Source: Magnetococcales bacterium
GTDB taxonomy: Bacteria > Pseudomonadota > Magnetococcia > Magnetococcales > Magnetaquicoccaceae
Length of the DNA stretch: 39,001 nt
Direction: 5' to 3'
NCBI GenBank assembly: GCA_015228895.1
Contig: JADGCR010000002.1
Coordinates: 1-39,001 of the forward strand
Below the pieces are notes generated by a model. That model was not told where the DNA came from. It did not search any database and saw only the letters and a list, made by a program, of their open reading frames with translations. Both the position numbers and the translations under genes were made by a program. Each line of letters begins with the position of its first letter. Position 1 is the first letter of the stretch. Positions 23,905 to 32,786 of this stretch are shown piece by piece.

Positions 23905-26421
23905 ATGTGGTTTGTGAAGATCTGGCAGGGTTTGCGTCTGGATGTCAAGGTGATCGGTTCGACGCTGGTTCTGTTGGGCATCATGACGGTTCTGCTGGGC
24001 TGGAGCGCCATCGCGGCGGAGCAGCGGGCGTTGCGGGCGCAGATTCAAAGTCAGGGGGCCTCCCTGGCGGAAGCCGCCGCCATCTTTTCCATCGAACCCC
24101 TGCTGACCCTGGATGACGGGGTGTTGAACGGCTATGTGCACCGCCTGACCCGCACCCAGAGCGATATCGGCTTCGTGCGCATCCTGGGGGCGAATGGCCG
24201 GCTGGTGGCCCAATCCCCGGAGCAGCCCGACCAGGCCATGCAGGACTCCGATTCGATGCGGATCTTCCGGGTCAATGTCCTGGTGGAACCGGAAGACTCC
24301 GAACCCATCGGGGTCGTGGAGGTGGGTCTTTTGACCCATCGCGCCGATCAGGCGGCGGCCTCCCGCGTGGGGTGGCTGACCCTGGGTTCCCTGGCCATTT
24401 TCATCATTCTGGCCATGGCGCTCTCTCTCCTCCTGACGAAAACCGTCACCGATCCGGTGCGCAAACTGGACCGGTACGCCAAGGCCCTGGGCCATGGCGA
24501 TCTGGAGTCGGTCATCGTCCTGCCCGCCGGGGATGAACTGGGCCGCCTCTCCGTCGCCCTGGACGCCATGCGTCAGGACATTCGCGAATCCCACGCGGCC
24601 CTGAGACGCCAGGAGGAGTACGTCGCCAGCCTCATCGACAGCGCCCTGGACATGATCGTCTCCGTGGACCAGGAGCGGCGCATCGTGGTCTTCAATCCCG
24701 CCGCCGAAAAGACCTACGGGTATGCGGCGGAGGAGGTGCGGGGCCAATCGGTGGAGCGCCTCTACGCCGACCCCGGGGAGGCCCGCAACGTCTTCGTCAC
24801 CATCGGGAAGGTGGGCAAGTTCATGGGAGAGATGACCGGGCGGCGTCGGGACGGCTCGACGTTTCCGGTGTTTCTCTCCGCCTCCCTGCTCATGGATCGC
24901 AAGGGGCGGGTGATCGGCGCCCTGGGCAGTTCCAGGGACATCACGGAACAAAAACAGGTGGGGGAGCTGGATCGGGCCAGAAAGGCCGCCGAGGCGGCGA
25001 ATCAGGCCAAAAGCGCTTTTCTGGCGGTGATGAGCCATGAAATCCGCAGTCCCATGAACGGGGTGATCGGCATGGCCGATCTGTTGGCCACCACGGAGTT
25101 GTCCGCCGAACAGCGCCAGTATGTCGAGATCATCCTGCGCTCCAGTCACTCCCTGCTGGCGTTGCTGAACGGCATTCTGGATTTCTCCAAGGTGGAGGCC
25201 GGGGCGCTGAAGCTGGAACAGACGGTTTTCAATCCCCGCGAGGTGGTGGTCATGGCGGGTGAAATCATGGCCGCCACCGCCAGGGGCAAGGGATTGCGCC
25301 TGCGCCACGAGATCGACGGGGCGGTCCCGGAGTGCGTCCAGGGAGACCCCTTGCGCTTGCGACAGGTGCTGGTCAATCTGGTGGGCAACGCCGTCAAGTT
25401 CACCTCGGCGGGGGAGGTGCGGGTCATGGCGTCCGTGGCCACGGCGGAGTGGGACCCGGAGTTTCCCGTCCTGCTCCATTTCACCGTCACGGATACGGGG
25501 GTGGGGGTGGCGCCCGACAAACAGGAGCTGATTTTCGACCGTTTCAGTCAGGCCGATCTCTCCACCACCCGGAAATTTGGCGGGGTTGGCCTGGGACTCG
25601 CCATCTCCCGGCAACTGGTGGAACTGATGCGGGGCCGGATGTGGCTGGAGAGCAAAGGGGTGGACCAGGGGAGCGCGTTCCATTTCCTGGTCCGGTTCAA
25701 GGCGTGTCAGGCCGCCGACCGGGTGGCCGGAACGACGGATCTCCCCATCATGGACCGGGCTCCCGTCAAAACCCACGCCCTGCGCATTCTGGTGGTGGAT
25801 GACGGTCTGGACAACCGGATTCTGGCCGCCCATATCCTGCGCAAGGAGGGTCACACGGTGGAACAGGCCGAGGATGGGGTATCCGCTCTGGACAGGCTCA
25901 AAATGGAGCCGTTCGATCTGGTGCTGATGGATGTCCAGATGCCGGAGATGGACGGCATCGTCGCCACCCGGATCATTCGTGAGGGGGGCGTTGGGCCGCA
26001 GGTCGCCCGCCTCCCCATACTGGGGATCAGCGCGGGCGCCTTGCAGGAGGAGCGGGAGCGGGGATTGGCCGCCGGCATGGATGAGTTCCTGACCAAGCCC
26101 TACCGCGCCCGCGCCCTGCTGGACGCGGTGCGTCGTCTGACCCGCACCGCCCGTCGTCGCGCCCCGTTCTCCCCGGTCAATCCCGCGTCGGGTGGCGGGG
26201 AGCACAGGGTCGCCATGGAGCGGCTCGCCAAGGCTTTGGCCTCCCAGGACAGACAGTCCGTGACCGCGGCGGCCAGGGTGTTGCAGGAGCGGGCGGTCTC
26301 CAAACCGGAGCGCGCCTTGGCCCTGCAGATCGCCCTGGCCGCCCAGAAGGACCATCTGGACCGGGCGCAAGCCTATTTCGACCGCTTGCAACACCGTTTG
26401 CAGGAGTTGACCGGGCCGTGA
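23905..26421 (+). CDS. Hybrid sensor histidine kinase with receiver domain
   Basis: 838 residues. Domain order: transmembrane helix about 18-36, periplasmic sensor part about 40-155, second helix about 157-178, HAMP (180-228), PAS (about 237-350), HisKA with phospho-accepting H378 in VMSHEIRSPMNG, HATPase with N495 in NLVGNAVKFT, DTGVGVAP (530-537) and GVGLGLAI (560-567), then a receiver domain with D676 in LMDVQMPEMDG and K731. The last about 80 residues (760-838) are helical and not clearly an Hpt domain. The start is placed at 23905 (AAGGGCGGGCG upstream); the open frame reaches 23779. No response regulator gene is adjacent; an ABC-type ATPase overlaps its stop codon by 4 bp. Confidence 0.93.
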   Translation: MWFVKIWQGLRLDVKVIGSTLVLLGIMTVLLGWSAIAAEQRALRAQIQSQGASLAEAAAIFSIEPLLTLDDGVLNGYVHRLTRTQSDIGFVRILGANGRLVAQSPEQPDQAMQDSDSMRIFRVNVLVEPEDSEPIGVVEVGLLTHRADQAAASRVGWLTLGSLAIFIILAMALSLLLTKTVTDPVRKLDRYAKALGHGDLESVIVLPAGDELGRLSVALDAMRQDIRESHAALRRQEEYVASLIDSALDMIVSVDQERRIVVFNPAAEKTYGYAAEEVRGQSVERLYADPGEARNVFVTIGKVGKFMGEMTGRRRDGSTFPVFLSASLLMDRKGRVIGALGSSRDITEQKQVGELDRARKAAEAANQAKSAFLAVMSHEIRSPMNGVIGMADLLATTELSAEQRQYVEIILRSSHSLLALLNGILDFSKVEAGALKLEQTVFNPREVVVMAGEIMAATARGKGLRLRHEIDGAVPECVQGDPLRLRQVLVNLVGNAVKFTSAGEVRVMASVATAEWDPEFPVLLHFTVTDTGVGVAPDKQELIFDRFSQADLSTTRKFGGVGLGLAISRQLVELMRGRMWLESKGVDQGSAFHFLVRFKACQAADRVAGTTDLPIMDRAPVKTHALRILVVDDGLDNRILAAHILRKEGHTVEQAEDGVSALDRLKMEPFDLVLMDVQMPEMDGIVATRIIREGGVGPQVARLPILGISAGALQEERERGLAAGMDEFLTKPYRARALLDAVRRLTRTARRRAPFSPVNPASGGGEHRVAMERLAKALASQDRQSVTAAARVLQERAVSKPERALALQIALAAQKDHLDRAQAYFDRLQHRLQELTGP

Positions 26422-27086
26422 CCCCTCCGGTTCCCCTGATGGAGCTGGTCAACCTGGAGATCGCCTTCCGGGGCCGTCCGGCAGGCGCGGCGCTGAATGT
26501 GTCGGTTTTTCCAGGGGAGCGGCTGGCGCTGCTGGGTGCCGAGGCGGGTGGCAAAACCGTGTTGCTCAAGGTCATGGCGGGTTTGCTGTCGCCGACCTCC
26601 GGGCGGGTGTGGTGGCGGGGGCGGGATCTCGACCTCTCTCCCCCCTCCGGGCGGGTGGGGGAGATCGGGGTGCTGTTCCGGGAACCCGACAGCCGGTTTT
26701 TGTGCGCCACGCCCAGAGAGGAGATCACCCTGACCCCCGCCTCTGCGGGTCTCTCCCCGGAGGCGTTGTCGGACCGGCTGGCCGGAGCGCTGGAACTGGC
26801 CGGTTTGCCGGCTGGCCTGGCGGATCGACCCTGGTGGACGTTGTCTGCCTCCCAGCGCTATCGGGGGGCGGTGGCGGTGCTGTACGCCATGCGTCCCCGG
26901 TTGCTGTTGGCGGACGAGCCCGGGGCCCCTCTTTCGGAAAGCGGGGAGGCGGATTTCGCCCGGCGACTGGCGGCCTTCGGTCGGGAACAGGGTATGGCGG
27001 TGGTGGTTTTCACCAGTCGCCGGAACCGGGCGACCCTGTTCGCCGAGCGGGTGGTGCCACTGACGACCGACGCCTGTCCGCTTTAG
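26418..27086 (+). CDS. ABC-type ATP-binding protein with degenerate motifs (CbiO/EcfA-like)
   Basis: 222 residues starting at GTG 26418, overlapping the kinase stop as GTGA. Walker A is GAEAGGKT (40-47) and Walker B LLLADEP (162-168). The signature is LSASQ (142-146), where functional ABC proteins usually have LSGGQ. The region REPDSRFLCATPREEI resembles the ENPDDQL.. Q-loop of ECF transporter ATPases, but the glutamine is absent. The H-loop histidine is replaced: the sequence is VVVFTSRRN. Overall it resembles EcfA/CbiO. No permease or substrate-binding component is nearby. It may have lost transport activity, or work with a partner elsewhere. Followed 42 bp later by an M16 peptidase gene. 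Confidence 0.75.
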   Translation: MTPPVPLMELVNLEIAFRGRPAGAALNVSVFPGERLALLGAEAGGKTVLLKVMAGLLSPTSGRVWWRGRDLDLSPPSGRVGEIGVLFREPDSRFLCATPREEITLTPASAGLSPEALSDRLAGALELAGLPAGLADRPWWTLSASQRYRGAVAVLYAMRPRLLLADEPGAPLSESGEADFARRLAAFGREQGMAVVVFTSRRNRATLFAERVVPLTTDACPL

Positions 27087-27128
27087 ACAGAGACGTTTTG
27101 ATTTCTCCAGACCAGATCGGATCTCCTG

Positions 27129-28454
27129 ATGTCCCTTTTTTTGCCGCCGCAAGCCATTCCTGATCCTGAGTTCCACCTCTCCCGGTTGGAGAACGGTTTG
27201 ACCGTGGGGGTGTTCCCCATGCCATGGCTCCACGAGGTCGGGGCCACGGTGATGGTGCGGGCCGGGAGCCGCTTCGAGGCGGAGGACCAGGCCGGCATGG
27301 CCCATTTTCTTGAGCACATGCTGTTCAAGGGGACCCGCACCATCCCGGACCCCACCCGCTTTCACGCTCATCTGGAGTCCATGGCCGCCGACATGAACGC
27401 GGCCACGGGCCAGGAGATCAACGCCTATTGGCTGACCCTCCCCCCGGAGTGGCTGGAGGAGGGGTTTGTCCATTTTTGCGAAATGTTCGTCCATCCCGCC
27501 CTCGCGGATATCGAAACCGAACGACGGGTGATCCTGGAGGAGATGCGCGAGGACGAGAACGATCGGGGGGAGATGGCGGTCCCCGCCGTGCTGGGGGGCA
27601 ACGCCCTGTGGCCGGGACACCCTCTGGCCCGGTCGGTCCTCGGCACCAGGGAGTCCATCTCCCGCATCACCGTGGAGGCGTTGCGGGCCTATCTGGCGCG
27701 TCACTACCGGGGGGATTCCATGGCGGTGGCGTTTTGTGGTCCCATCGACCGGGACCGGGCCCTCATGCTGGCGCGCAGGACCTTGGGCCGGCTGCCGGGG
27801 GGTGAGCCGGAGCCGGCCTCTCCTCCCACCTTTCTGCCTCCCGGTCCCCATTGGAGCGCGGTGGATGACCAGACCTCCCAGTTTTCGTTGTCGCTTTTCT
27901 TTCGCACCGGGGGGTTCCATGACAAGGCGTTTTACGCCATCGCGGCGTTGCGCCGGTTGCTGGATGACGGCTTCTCCTCCCGTTTGCAGGCCGTCGTCAG
28001 GGAGCGGCGTGGTTTGGCGTATGATGTCTGGTCCGCCTTTACCACCCATTCCGACGCCGGTTTCCTGGAGGTGGGGGCCACCCTCTCCCCGGATCATCTG
28101 GAAGAGGCGTTTTTTTTGTTGTTCGAGCAGTTGCATTCCCTGGTGGGCCATCCCCCGGACCAGGAGGAGTGGCAGCGGCTGCTGATCCGTTGGCACGCCT
28201 CCCTCACCGCCTCCCTGGACCGACCGTCGGAGCTGATCGAGCGGTATGTGAGCGACCGTCTGTTCGATGCCGCCGAACCCCTTTCCCACTCCTGGGAGCA
28301 GGTGCTGGCCATCGACCCGGCGCGGCTTTCCCGGATTGCGGAGGCTCTGTTGCACCCCGACAATCTGGCCGTGGTGCTGGTGGGTCCGGACGCCCGCAGG
28401 GTCCTGCCCCGCTTGAAGTCCGGTTTCGCGCAATGGCGACGGCGCGCGGGTTGA
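27129..28454 (+). CDS. M16 family zinc metallopeptidase
   Basis: 441 residues with an inverted zinc motif H59-F-L-E62-H63 in GMAHFLEHMLFKGT and the third metal ligand about 74 residues later, E137 in VILEEMREDEND, the spacing expected for M16 (pitrilysin/PqqL/processing-peptidase-like). The C-terminal half has the second, non-metal M16 domain (the block RRGLAYDVWSAFT is typical). No signal peptide is evident, so it probably acts in the cytoplasm unless exported otherwise. It follows the ATPase gene and precedes pilC by 43 bp; a substrate cannot be named. Confidence 0.9.
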   Translation: MSLFLPPQAIPDPEFHLSRLENGLTVGVFPMPWLHEVGATVMVRAGSRFEAEDQAGMAHFLEHMLFKGTRTIPDPTRFHAHLESMAADMNAATGQEINAYWLTLPPEWLEEGFVHFCEMFVHPALADIETERRVILEEMREDENDRGEMAVPAVLGGNALWPGHPLARSVLGTRESISRITVEALRAYLARHYRGDSMAVAFCGPIDRDRALMLARRTLGRLPGGEPEPASPPTFLPPGPHWSAVDDQTSQFSLSLFFRTGGFHDKAFYAIAALRRLLDDGFSSRLQAVVRERRGLAYDVWSAFTTHSDAGFLEVGATLSPDHLEEAFFLLFEQLHSLVGHPPDQEEWQRLLIRWHASLTASLDRPSELIERYVSDRLFDAAEPLSHSWEQVLAIDPARLSRIAEALLHPDNLAVVLVGPDARRVLPRLKSGFAQWRRRAG

Positions 28455-28497
28455 TGGTTCAAAAATGAAATTTTTTTTACCGTGATGGAGAGCAGAC

Positions 28498-29697
28498 ATG
28501 GACATCTATCAATGGGAAGCCGTCTCCAAGAGTGGTGAAAAACGGAAAGGGGAGATGGAAGGGGCCAACATCGGCGCGGTACTCGCCCAACTGCGCCGTC
28601 AGGGACTCAAAAATCCGACCGCCAGGAAGAAAGCCGCCGGCAAGGCGCTCAAAGGCGGCAAGATCACGGAGATGGAGGTCGTGGTCTTCACCCGCCAGCT
28701 GGCCACCATGGTGGGGGCCGGCCTGCCCCTGGTCTCCTGTTTCGATCTGGCCTCCAAAGGGGCGGAAAACAAAACCTTGCAGGATGTGACCCTGCGGGTC
28801 AAGGCCGACATCGAATCCGGCACCACCCTCACCGACGCCCTGTCCAAGGAACCCACCATGTTCGATGAACTGTTCATCAACCTGGTGCAGGCCGGGGAGC
28901 AGTCGGGCATTCTGGAAACCGTGTTGAACCGGCTGGCCATCTACAAGGAAAAAACCGCCGCCCTGCGCGCCAAGGTGAAGTCGGCCATGACCTATCCCAT
29001 CGCGGTCCTGGTCATCGCGTTCATCATCACCGGGGTGTTGATGGTCTTTGTGGTCCCCACCTTCGCCGAGTTGTTCCAAGGGTTCGGCGCGGAGCTGCCC
29101 ATGCCCACCCGTGTGGTCATCGCCATCTCCGAGTGGGCCCAGGCCAACTGGTGGCTGGTGCTGCTGATCATCGGCGCGGGGAGCTACTCTTTTTCCAGGA
29201 TGTACAAAACCAACAAACGGTTTCACTACCAGATGGACAAGCTGGCCCTGAAGCTGCCGGTGTTCGGCATGATTCTGCGCAAATCCTCCGTGGCCCGCTT
29301 CGCCCGCACCTTTGGCACCATGATCGCCGCCGGGACCCCGATCCTCGACAGCCTGGAGAATGTGGCCCGCACCGCCGGCAACAAGATCGTGGAAGAGGCG
29401 GTGATGAACGCCCGCTCCTCCATCTCCGAGGGGCGGACCCTGACCGAGCCCTTGGCCTCGTCCGGGATCTTTCCCCCCATGGTGACCCAGATGATCGGCA
29501 TCGGCGAGTCCACGGGCAATCTGGAAGTCATGCTGGAAAAGGTCGCGGATTTCTATGAAGCCGAGGTGGACCGGGCGGTGGACAACCTGACCGCCCTGCT
29601 GGAACCCATGATCCTGGTCATTCTGGGGGTGCTCATCGGCGGTCTGGTGGTCGCCATGTATCTGCCCATCTTCCAGATGGGTTCGGTGGTGAGCTGA
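28498..29697 (+). CDS. pilC: Type IV pilus inner membrane platform protein PilC (GspF family)
   Basis: 399 residues with two copies of the T2SSF domain (about 62-190 and 265-390) and three predicted membrane segments, near 160-190 (ITGVLMVFVVPTFAE nearby), about 208-235 and the C-terminal hydrophobic stretch ending LPIFQMGSVVS. It anchors the extension and retraction ATPases at the inner membrane. Typical blocks: FTRQLATMVGAGLPL, NLVQAGEQSG and GIFPPMVTQMIGIGE. The stop TGA is immediately followed, in the same frame, by the TTG start of pilS. Confidence 0.93.
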   Translation: MDIYQWEAVSKSGEKRKGEMEGANIGAVLAQLRRQGLKNPTARKKAAGKALKGGKITEMEVVVFTRQLATMVGAGLPLVSCFDLASKGAENKTLQDVTLRVKADIESGTTLTDALSKEPTMFDELFINLVQAGEQSGILETVLNRLAIYKEKTAALRAKVKSAMTYPIAVLVIAFIITGVLMVFVVPTFAELFQGFGAELPMPTRVVIAISEWAQANWWLVLLIIGAGSYSFSRMYKTNKRFHYQMDKLALKLPVFGMILRKSSVARFARTFGTMIAAGTPILDSLENVARTAGNKIVEEAVMNARSSISEGRTLTEPLASSGIFPPMVTQMIGIGESTGNLEVMLEKVADFYEAEVDRAVDNLTALLEPMILVILGVLIGGLVVAMYLPIFQMGSVVS

Positions 29698-31296
29698 TTG
29701 GTCGCCTCGCCGGAACATCTGCGCCTGCGGCAGCTCACCCGGCTGATCTGGCCGCGCTTTCTGATCATTTTCGGATTGCTGTACTTCGTCGTGCGCGCCT
29801 CCGTCACGGATCTGGAGCGCTACGCCTACGCGGGCCTGTCGTTGCCCCTGTTCGTCGCCCTGTTGTTTCTTTTGACCCTGGGCCACCTGTGGTGGTTGAA
29901 GAATGGCCGCAACCTGGAGCTGCTGACCCGGATTCAATGCGCCCTGGACCCTTTGCTGGTGGTGATCCTGGTGATTCTCACCGGGAGTTTCAACAGCCCG
30001 TTTCTGTTCCTGAACAACCTGGTCACCCTGAACGCGGCCCTGCTGCTGGGACGCCGGGAGGCCCTGCTGACCGCGGGCATGATCCTGATCTTTTCCGCCG
30101 GCGCCCTCTCCTTGACCACCCTGCTGTTGAAAATGCCCGTGGAACCGGCGCCGGTCCTGTTGCGGGGGCTGTTGTTGCATGGGAGCGCCAATTTTCTCAC
30201 CGCCCTGCTTGGGGGGGCCCTGGCCTATCGGGTCGCCAGCCTGCAACAGGCCTTTGACCGGCAAACCGACAGCCTGGCGGACCTGGCCGCCCTCCATGAG
30301 CAGATTGTCTCCGCGCTGCCTTACGGATTGATCTCCGTGAACAATCAGGGCATCATCCGCGCCGTCAATCCGGGGCTGCGGGAGCTGATGGGGTCCGGCG
30401 CCCCCACCATGCTGGGCCATCCCCTGCGGGCGCTGCTGCCGGAGTTCCAGTGGGCGGTGGATCAGGCGGGCGGGGAGGAGGTCTATGTGGAGATTCCCCG
30501 CGACGATCTGATCTGGGGGTTGAATGTTTCTTTCCTGTACAATCGTCACCAGGAGCGGATCGGCGCCTTGCTGGTGATTCGGGATCTCTCCCCCATGAAG
30601 CGTCTGGAACGGGAGTTGGCGGACCGGGAAAAGATGGCCCTGACGGGCCGCATGGCGGCGGGCATGGCCCACGAGATCCGCAATCCGCTGGCGTCGATCT
30701 TGTCCGCCGCCCAGATGTTCTCCCCCCGGGATCAGAAGGAGCGGCGTTTTGTCACCATCATCCGGGAGGAGGTCACCCGGCTGAAGCAGTTGACGGGGGA
30801 CTTTCTCCTGTTTTCCCGCCCCGCCCGGCCAGAGCGTCAGGTGGTGGCGCTGGCGCGTTTTCTGGCGGAAATGGCCGAGCAGATCCAGGTGGATCCCCGT
30901 TGGGAGACACGGCGCCTGCTGTTGGACCTTCCCGCCGGGGTCGGGGGCGTCCGTTGCGACCCTGGACACCTGCGGCAGATTTTCTGGAATCTGCTGCTCA
31001 ACGCCATGCAGGCCACCGGCCGGGGGGGCAAGGTGCTGGTCGCGGCGCGGGCGACGCGAAACCGTGTGGAGGTGATGGTGGGCGATGACGGGCCCGGCGT
31101 GGACCCGGAGCTGTTGCCCAGGGTGATCGAGCCGTTTTTCTCCACCCGGGCGGGGGGGTCCGGTCTGGGGTTGGCGGTGGTGCATCATCTGGTTTTATCC
31201 AACGGGGGACGTTTGGGGTTCAGGAACGGACCGCGGGGGGGGTTGCAGGTGGAACTGGATTTCGAGGCGGGAGATGGCGGCAATTCTGGTTTGTGA
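29698..31296 (+). CDS. pilS: Sensor histidine kinase PilS
   Basis: 532 residues from a TTG that begins the very next codon after the pilC stop and lies in the same frame. The N-terminal region (about 20-180) has five or six hydrophobic segments, followed by a PAS domain (about 195-300), HisKA with H325 in AGMAHEIRNPLASIL, and a HATPase domain (FWNLLLNAMQAT, DDGPGVDP, GSGLGLAVVHH). The layout fits PilS, which controls pilin expression with PilR. The pilR start overlaps its end by 23 bp. Start choice is limited: no in-frame ATG or GTG lies before the first membrane segments. Confidence 0.9.
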   Translation: MVASPEHLRLRQLTRLIWPRFLIIFGLLYFVVRASVTDLERYAYAGLSLPLFVALLFLLTLGHLWWLKNGRNLELLTRIQCALDPLLVVILVILTGSFNSPFLFLNNLVTLNAALLLGRREALLTAGMILIFSAGALSLTTLLLKMPVEPAPVLLRGLLLHGSANFLTALLGGALAYRVASLQQAFDRQTDSLADLAALHEQIVSALPYGLISVNNQGIIRAVNPGLRELMGSGAPTMLGHPLRALLPEFQWAVDQAGGEEVYVEIPRDDLIWGLNVSFLYNRHQERIGALLVIRDLSPMKRLERELADREKMALTGRMAAGMAHEIRNPLASILSAAQMFSPRDQKERRFVTIIREEVTRLKQLTGDFLLFSRPARPERQVVALARFLAEMAEQIQVDPRWETRRLLLDLPAGVGGVRCDPGHLRQIFWNLLLNAMQATGRGGKVLVAARATRNRVEVMVGDDGPGVDPELLPRVIEPFFSTRAGGSGLGLAVVHHLVLSNGGRLGFRNGPRGGLQVELDFEAGDGGNSGL

Positions 31297-32638
31297 CGAT
31301 GAGAGGAATCTGCGGGAGCTCCTCTGCCTGGCGCTGGAGGAGGCCGGGCATCACCCGATCCCCGCGGCCAATGGCGCCGAGGCGTTGGAGATTCTGGAGC
31401 GGAGGCATTGGGATCTGTTGCTGACGGATCTCCGTCTGCCGGATCTCAGCGGTCTGGAGCTGTTGCGGCGCGCCAAGGCGCTGGCGCCGGAACGGCCCGC
31501 GCTGCTCATGACCGCCTTCGCCTCGGCGGCCACGGCGGTGACGGCCATGAAGGAGGGGGCGTTCGACTATCTGGAAAAACCCTTCTCCATGGAGGATCTC
31601 CATCTGGCCCTCTCCCGCGGTCTGGAACAGGGGGCCTTGAAGCGGGAGAACGTCCGTTTGCGCCAGGTGGTGGTGGAGCGGGAGGCGGGGGAGGGGATCA
31701 TCGGCATCGCCCCGGAGATGCGGCGGGTGCTGGAGTTGGCGCGCCGGGCGGCGCGCACGGATGCGTCGGTGTTGATCACCGGGGAGTCCGGGACCGGCAA
31801 GGAGCTGATCGCCCGCTACATTCACGCCAACAGCGGTCGCGCCCAGGGGCCTTTCGTGGCCCTCAACTGCGCCGCCGTGCCGGAGACCCTCATCGAGAGC
31901 GAACTTTTCGGCCATGTGAAGGGGGCCTTTACCGGAGCGGCGTCCCATCGGCCCGGCATGTTCGTCGAGGCGGATCACGGAACCCTGTTGCTGGACGAGA
32001 TTGGCGAAACCCCCCTGTCGTTGCAGGCCAAGTTGTTGCGGGTGTTGCAGGAGCGGTGCGTGCGTCCTGTGGGGGGGTCCGGGGAGCGGTCGGTGGATGT
32101 GCGCCTGTTGACCGCCACCAACCGGAATCTGCCGGAGGATTGCGCCAGCGGTCGTTTTCGGGAGGATCTGTTGTACCGGGTGAATGTGGTGCATCTCCAT
32201 CTGCCCCCCCTCAGGGAACGGCGCGAGGACATTCCCCTGCTGGCCGCCCGTTTTGTGGAAAAGTACGCCCGTCGTTACGCCCTTTCCATTACCGGTCTCT
32301 CCCCGGAGGTGATGGCGTGTTTGATGCGTTACGCTTTTCCAGGCAATATCCGGGAGTTGGAGAATTTGGTGGAGGGGGCGGTGGCGTTGACGGTGGGGGG
32401 ACGGGTGGAGGTGGATCTCCTGCCCCCCCGGGTGCGCCATCCCGCCGTGATCGGTTCCGCGTCGTTTTCGTTGCCGGAGAACGGCCTGGATCTGGAAGCC
32501 CATTTGGCCCGGGTGGAATCCCAGGCCATGGAGCAGGCCCTGGTCCTGGGCAACGGCTCCAAGACCCGTGCCGCGGAGTTGCTGGGCATGAGCTTCCGCA
32601 CCTTCCGCTATCGCCTGGCCAAGCTGGGGATCCAGTGA
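31274..32638 (+). CDS. pilR: Sigma-54-dependent response regulator PilR
   Basis: 454 residues: receiver domain (phospho-acceptor D52 in LLLTDLRLPD), AAA+ sigma-54 interaction domain with Walker A GESGTGKE (170-177) and the sigma-54 contact loop GAFTGA (217-222), and a C-terminal Fis-type helix-turn-helix (KTRAAELLGMSFRTFRYRLAK). As in the PilS-PilR pair it should activate RpoN-dependent pilin genes, which are not in this window. It starts inside pilS, 23 bp before its stop. Confidence 0.93.
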   Translation: MAAILVCDDERNLRELLCLALEEAGHHPIPAANGAEALEILERRHWDLLLTDLRLPDLSGLELLRRAKALAPERPALLMTAFASAATAVTAMKEGAFDYLEKPFSMEDLHLALSRGLEQGALKRENVRLRQVVVEREAGEGIIGIAPEMRRVLELARRAARTDASVLITGESGTGKELIARYIHANSGRAQGPFVALNCAAVPETLIESELFGHVKGAFTGAASHRPGMFVEADHGTLLLDEIGETPLSLQAKLLRVLQERCVRPVGGSGERSVDVRLLTATNRNLPEDCASGRFREDLLYRVNVVHLHLPPLRERREDIPLLAARFVEKYARRYALSITGLSPEVMACLMRYAFPGNIRELENLVEGAVALTVGGRVEVDLLPPRVRHPAVIGSASFSLPENGLDLEAHLARVESQAMEQALVLGNGSKTRAAELLGMSFRTFRYRLAKLGIQ

Positions 32639-32786
32639 GGCGGGCCGATCCGCTGACGCCTTCCGCGACGTGCGGGAGGTCCGGGGGCGTCGCCCGTCAA
32701 CCGGGCGGCCTTCATGCGGCATTGTCAAAAAACACGTCGGGCTGTAACGTACCCTCTGGCAATCCATCCCATTCATCAAGGAAACC

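Noticed and set aside
28477..31188. Very long open frame (903 codons) on the minus strand opposite pilC and pilS
   Set aside because: It lies exactly antisense to well-recognised pilus genes, has a composition dominated by Gly, Gln and His, and matches no family. High GC codon bias of the real genes removes stop codons from this frame. The same applies to long antisense frames at 23824-26394, 14379-16550 and 1373-2863.
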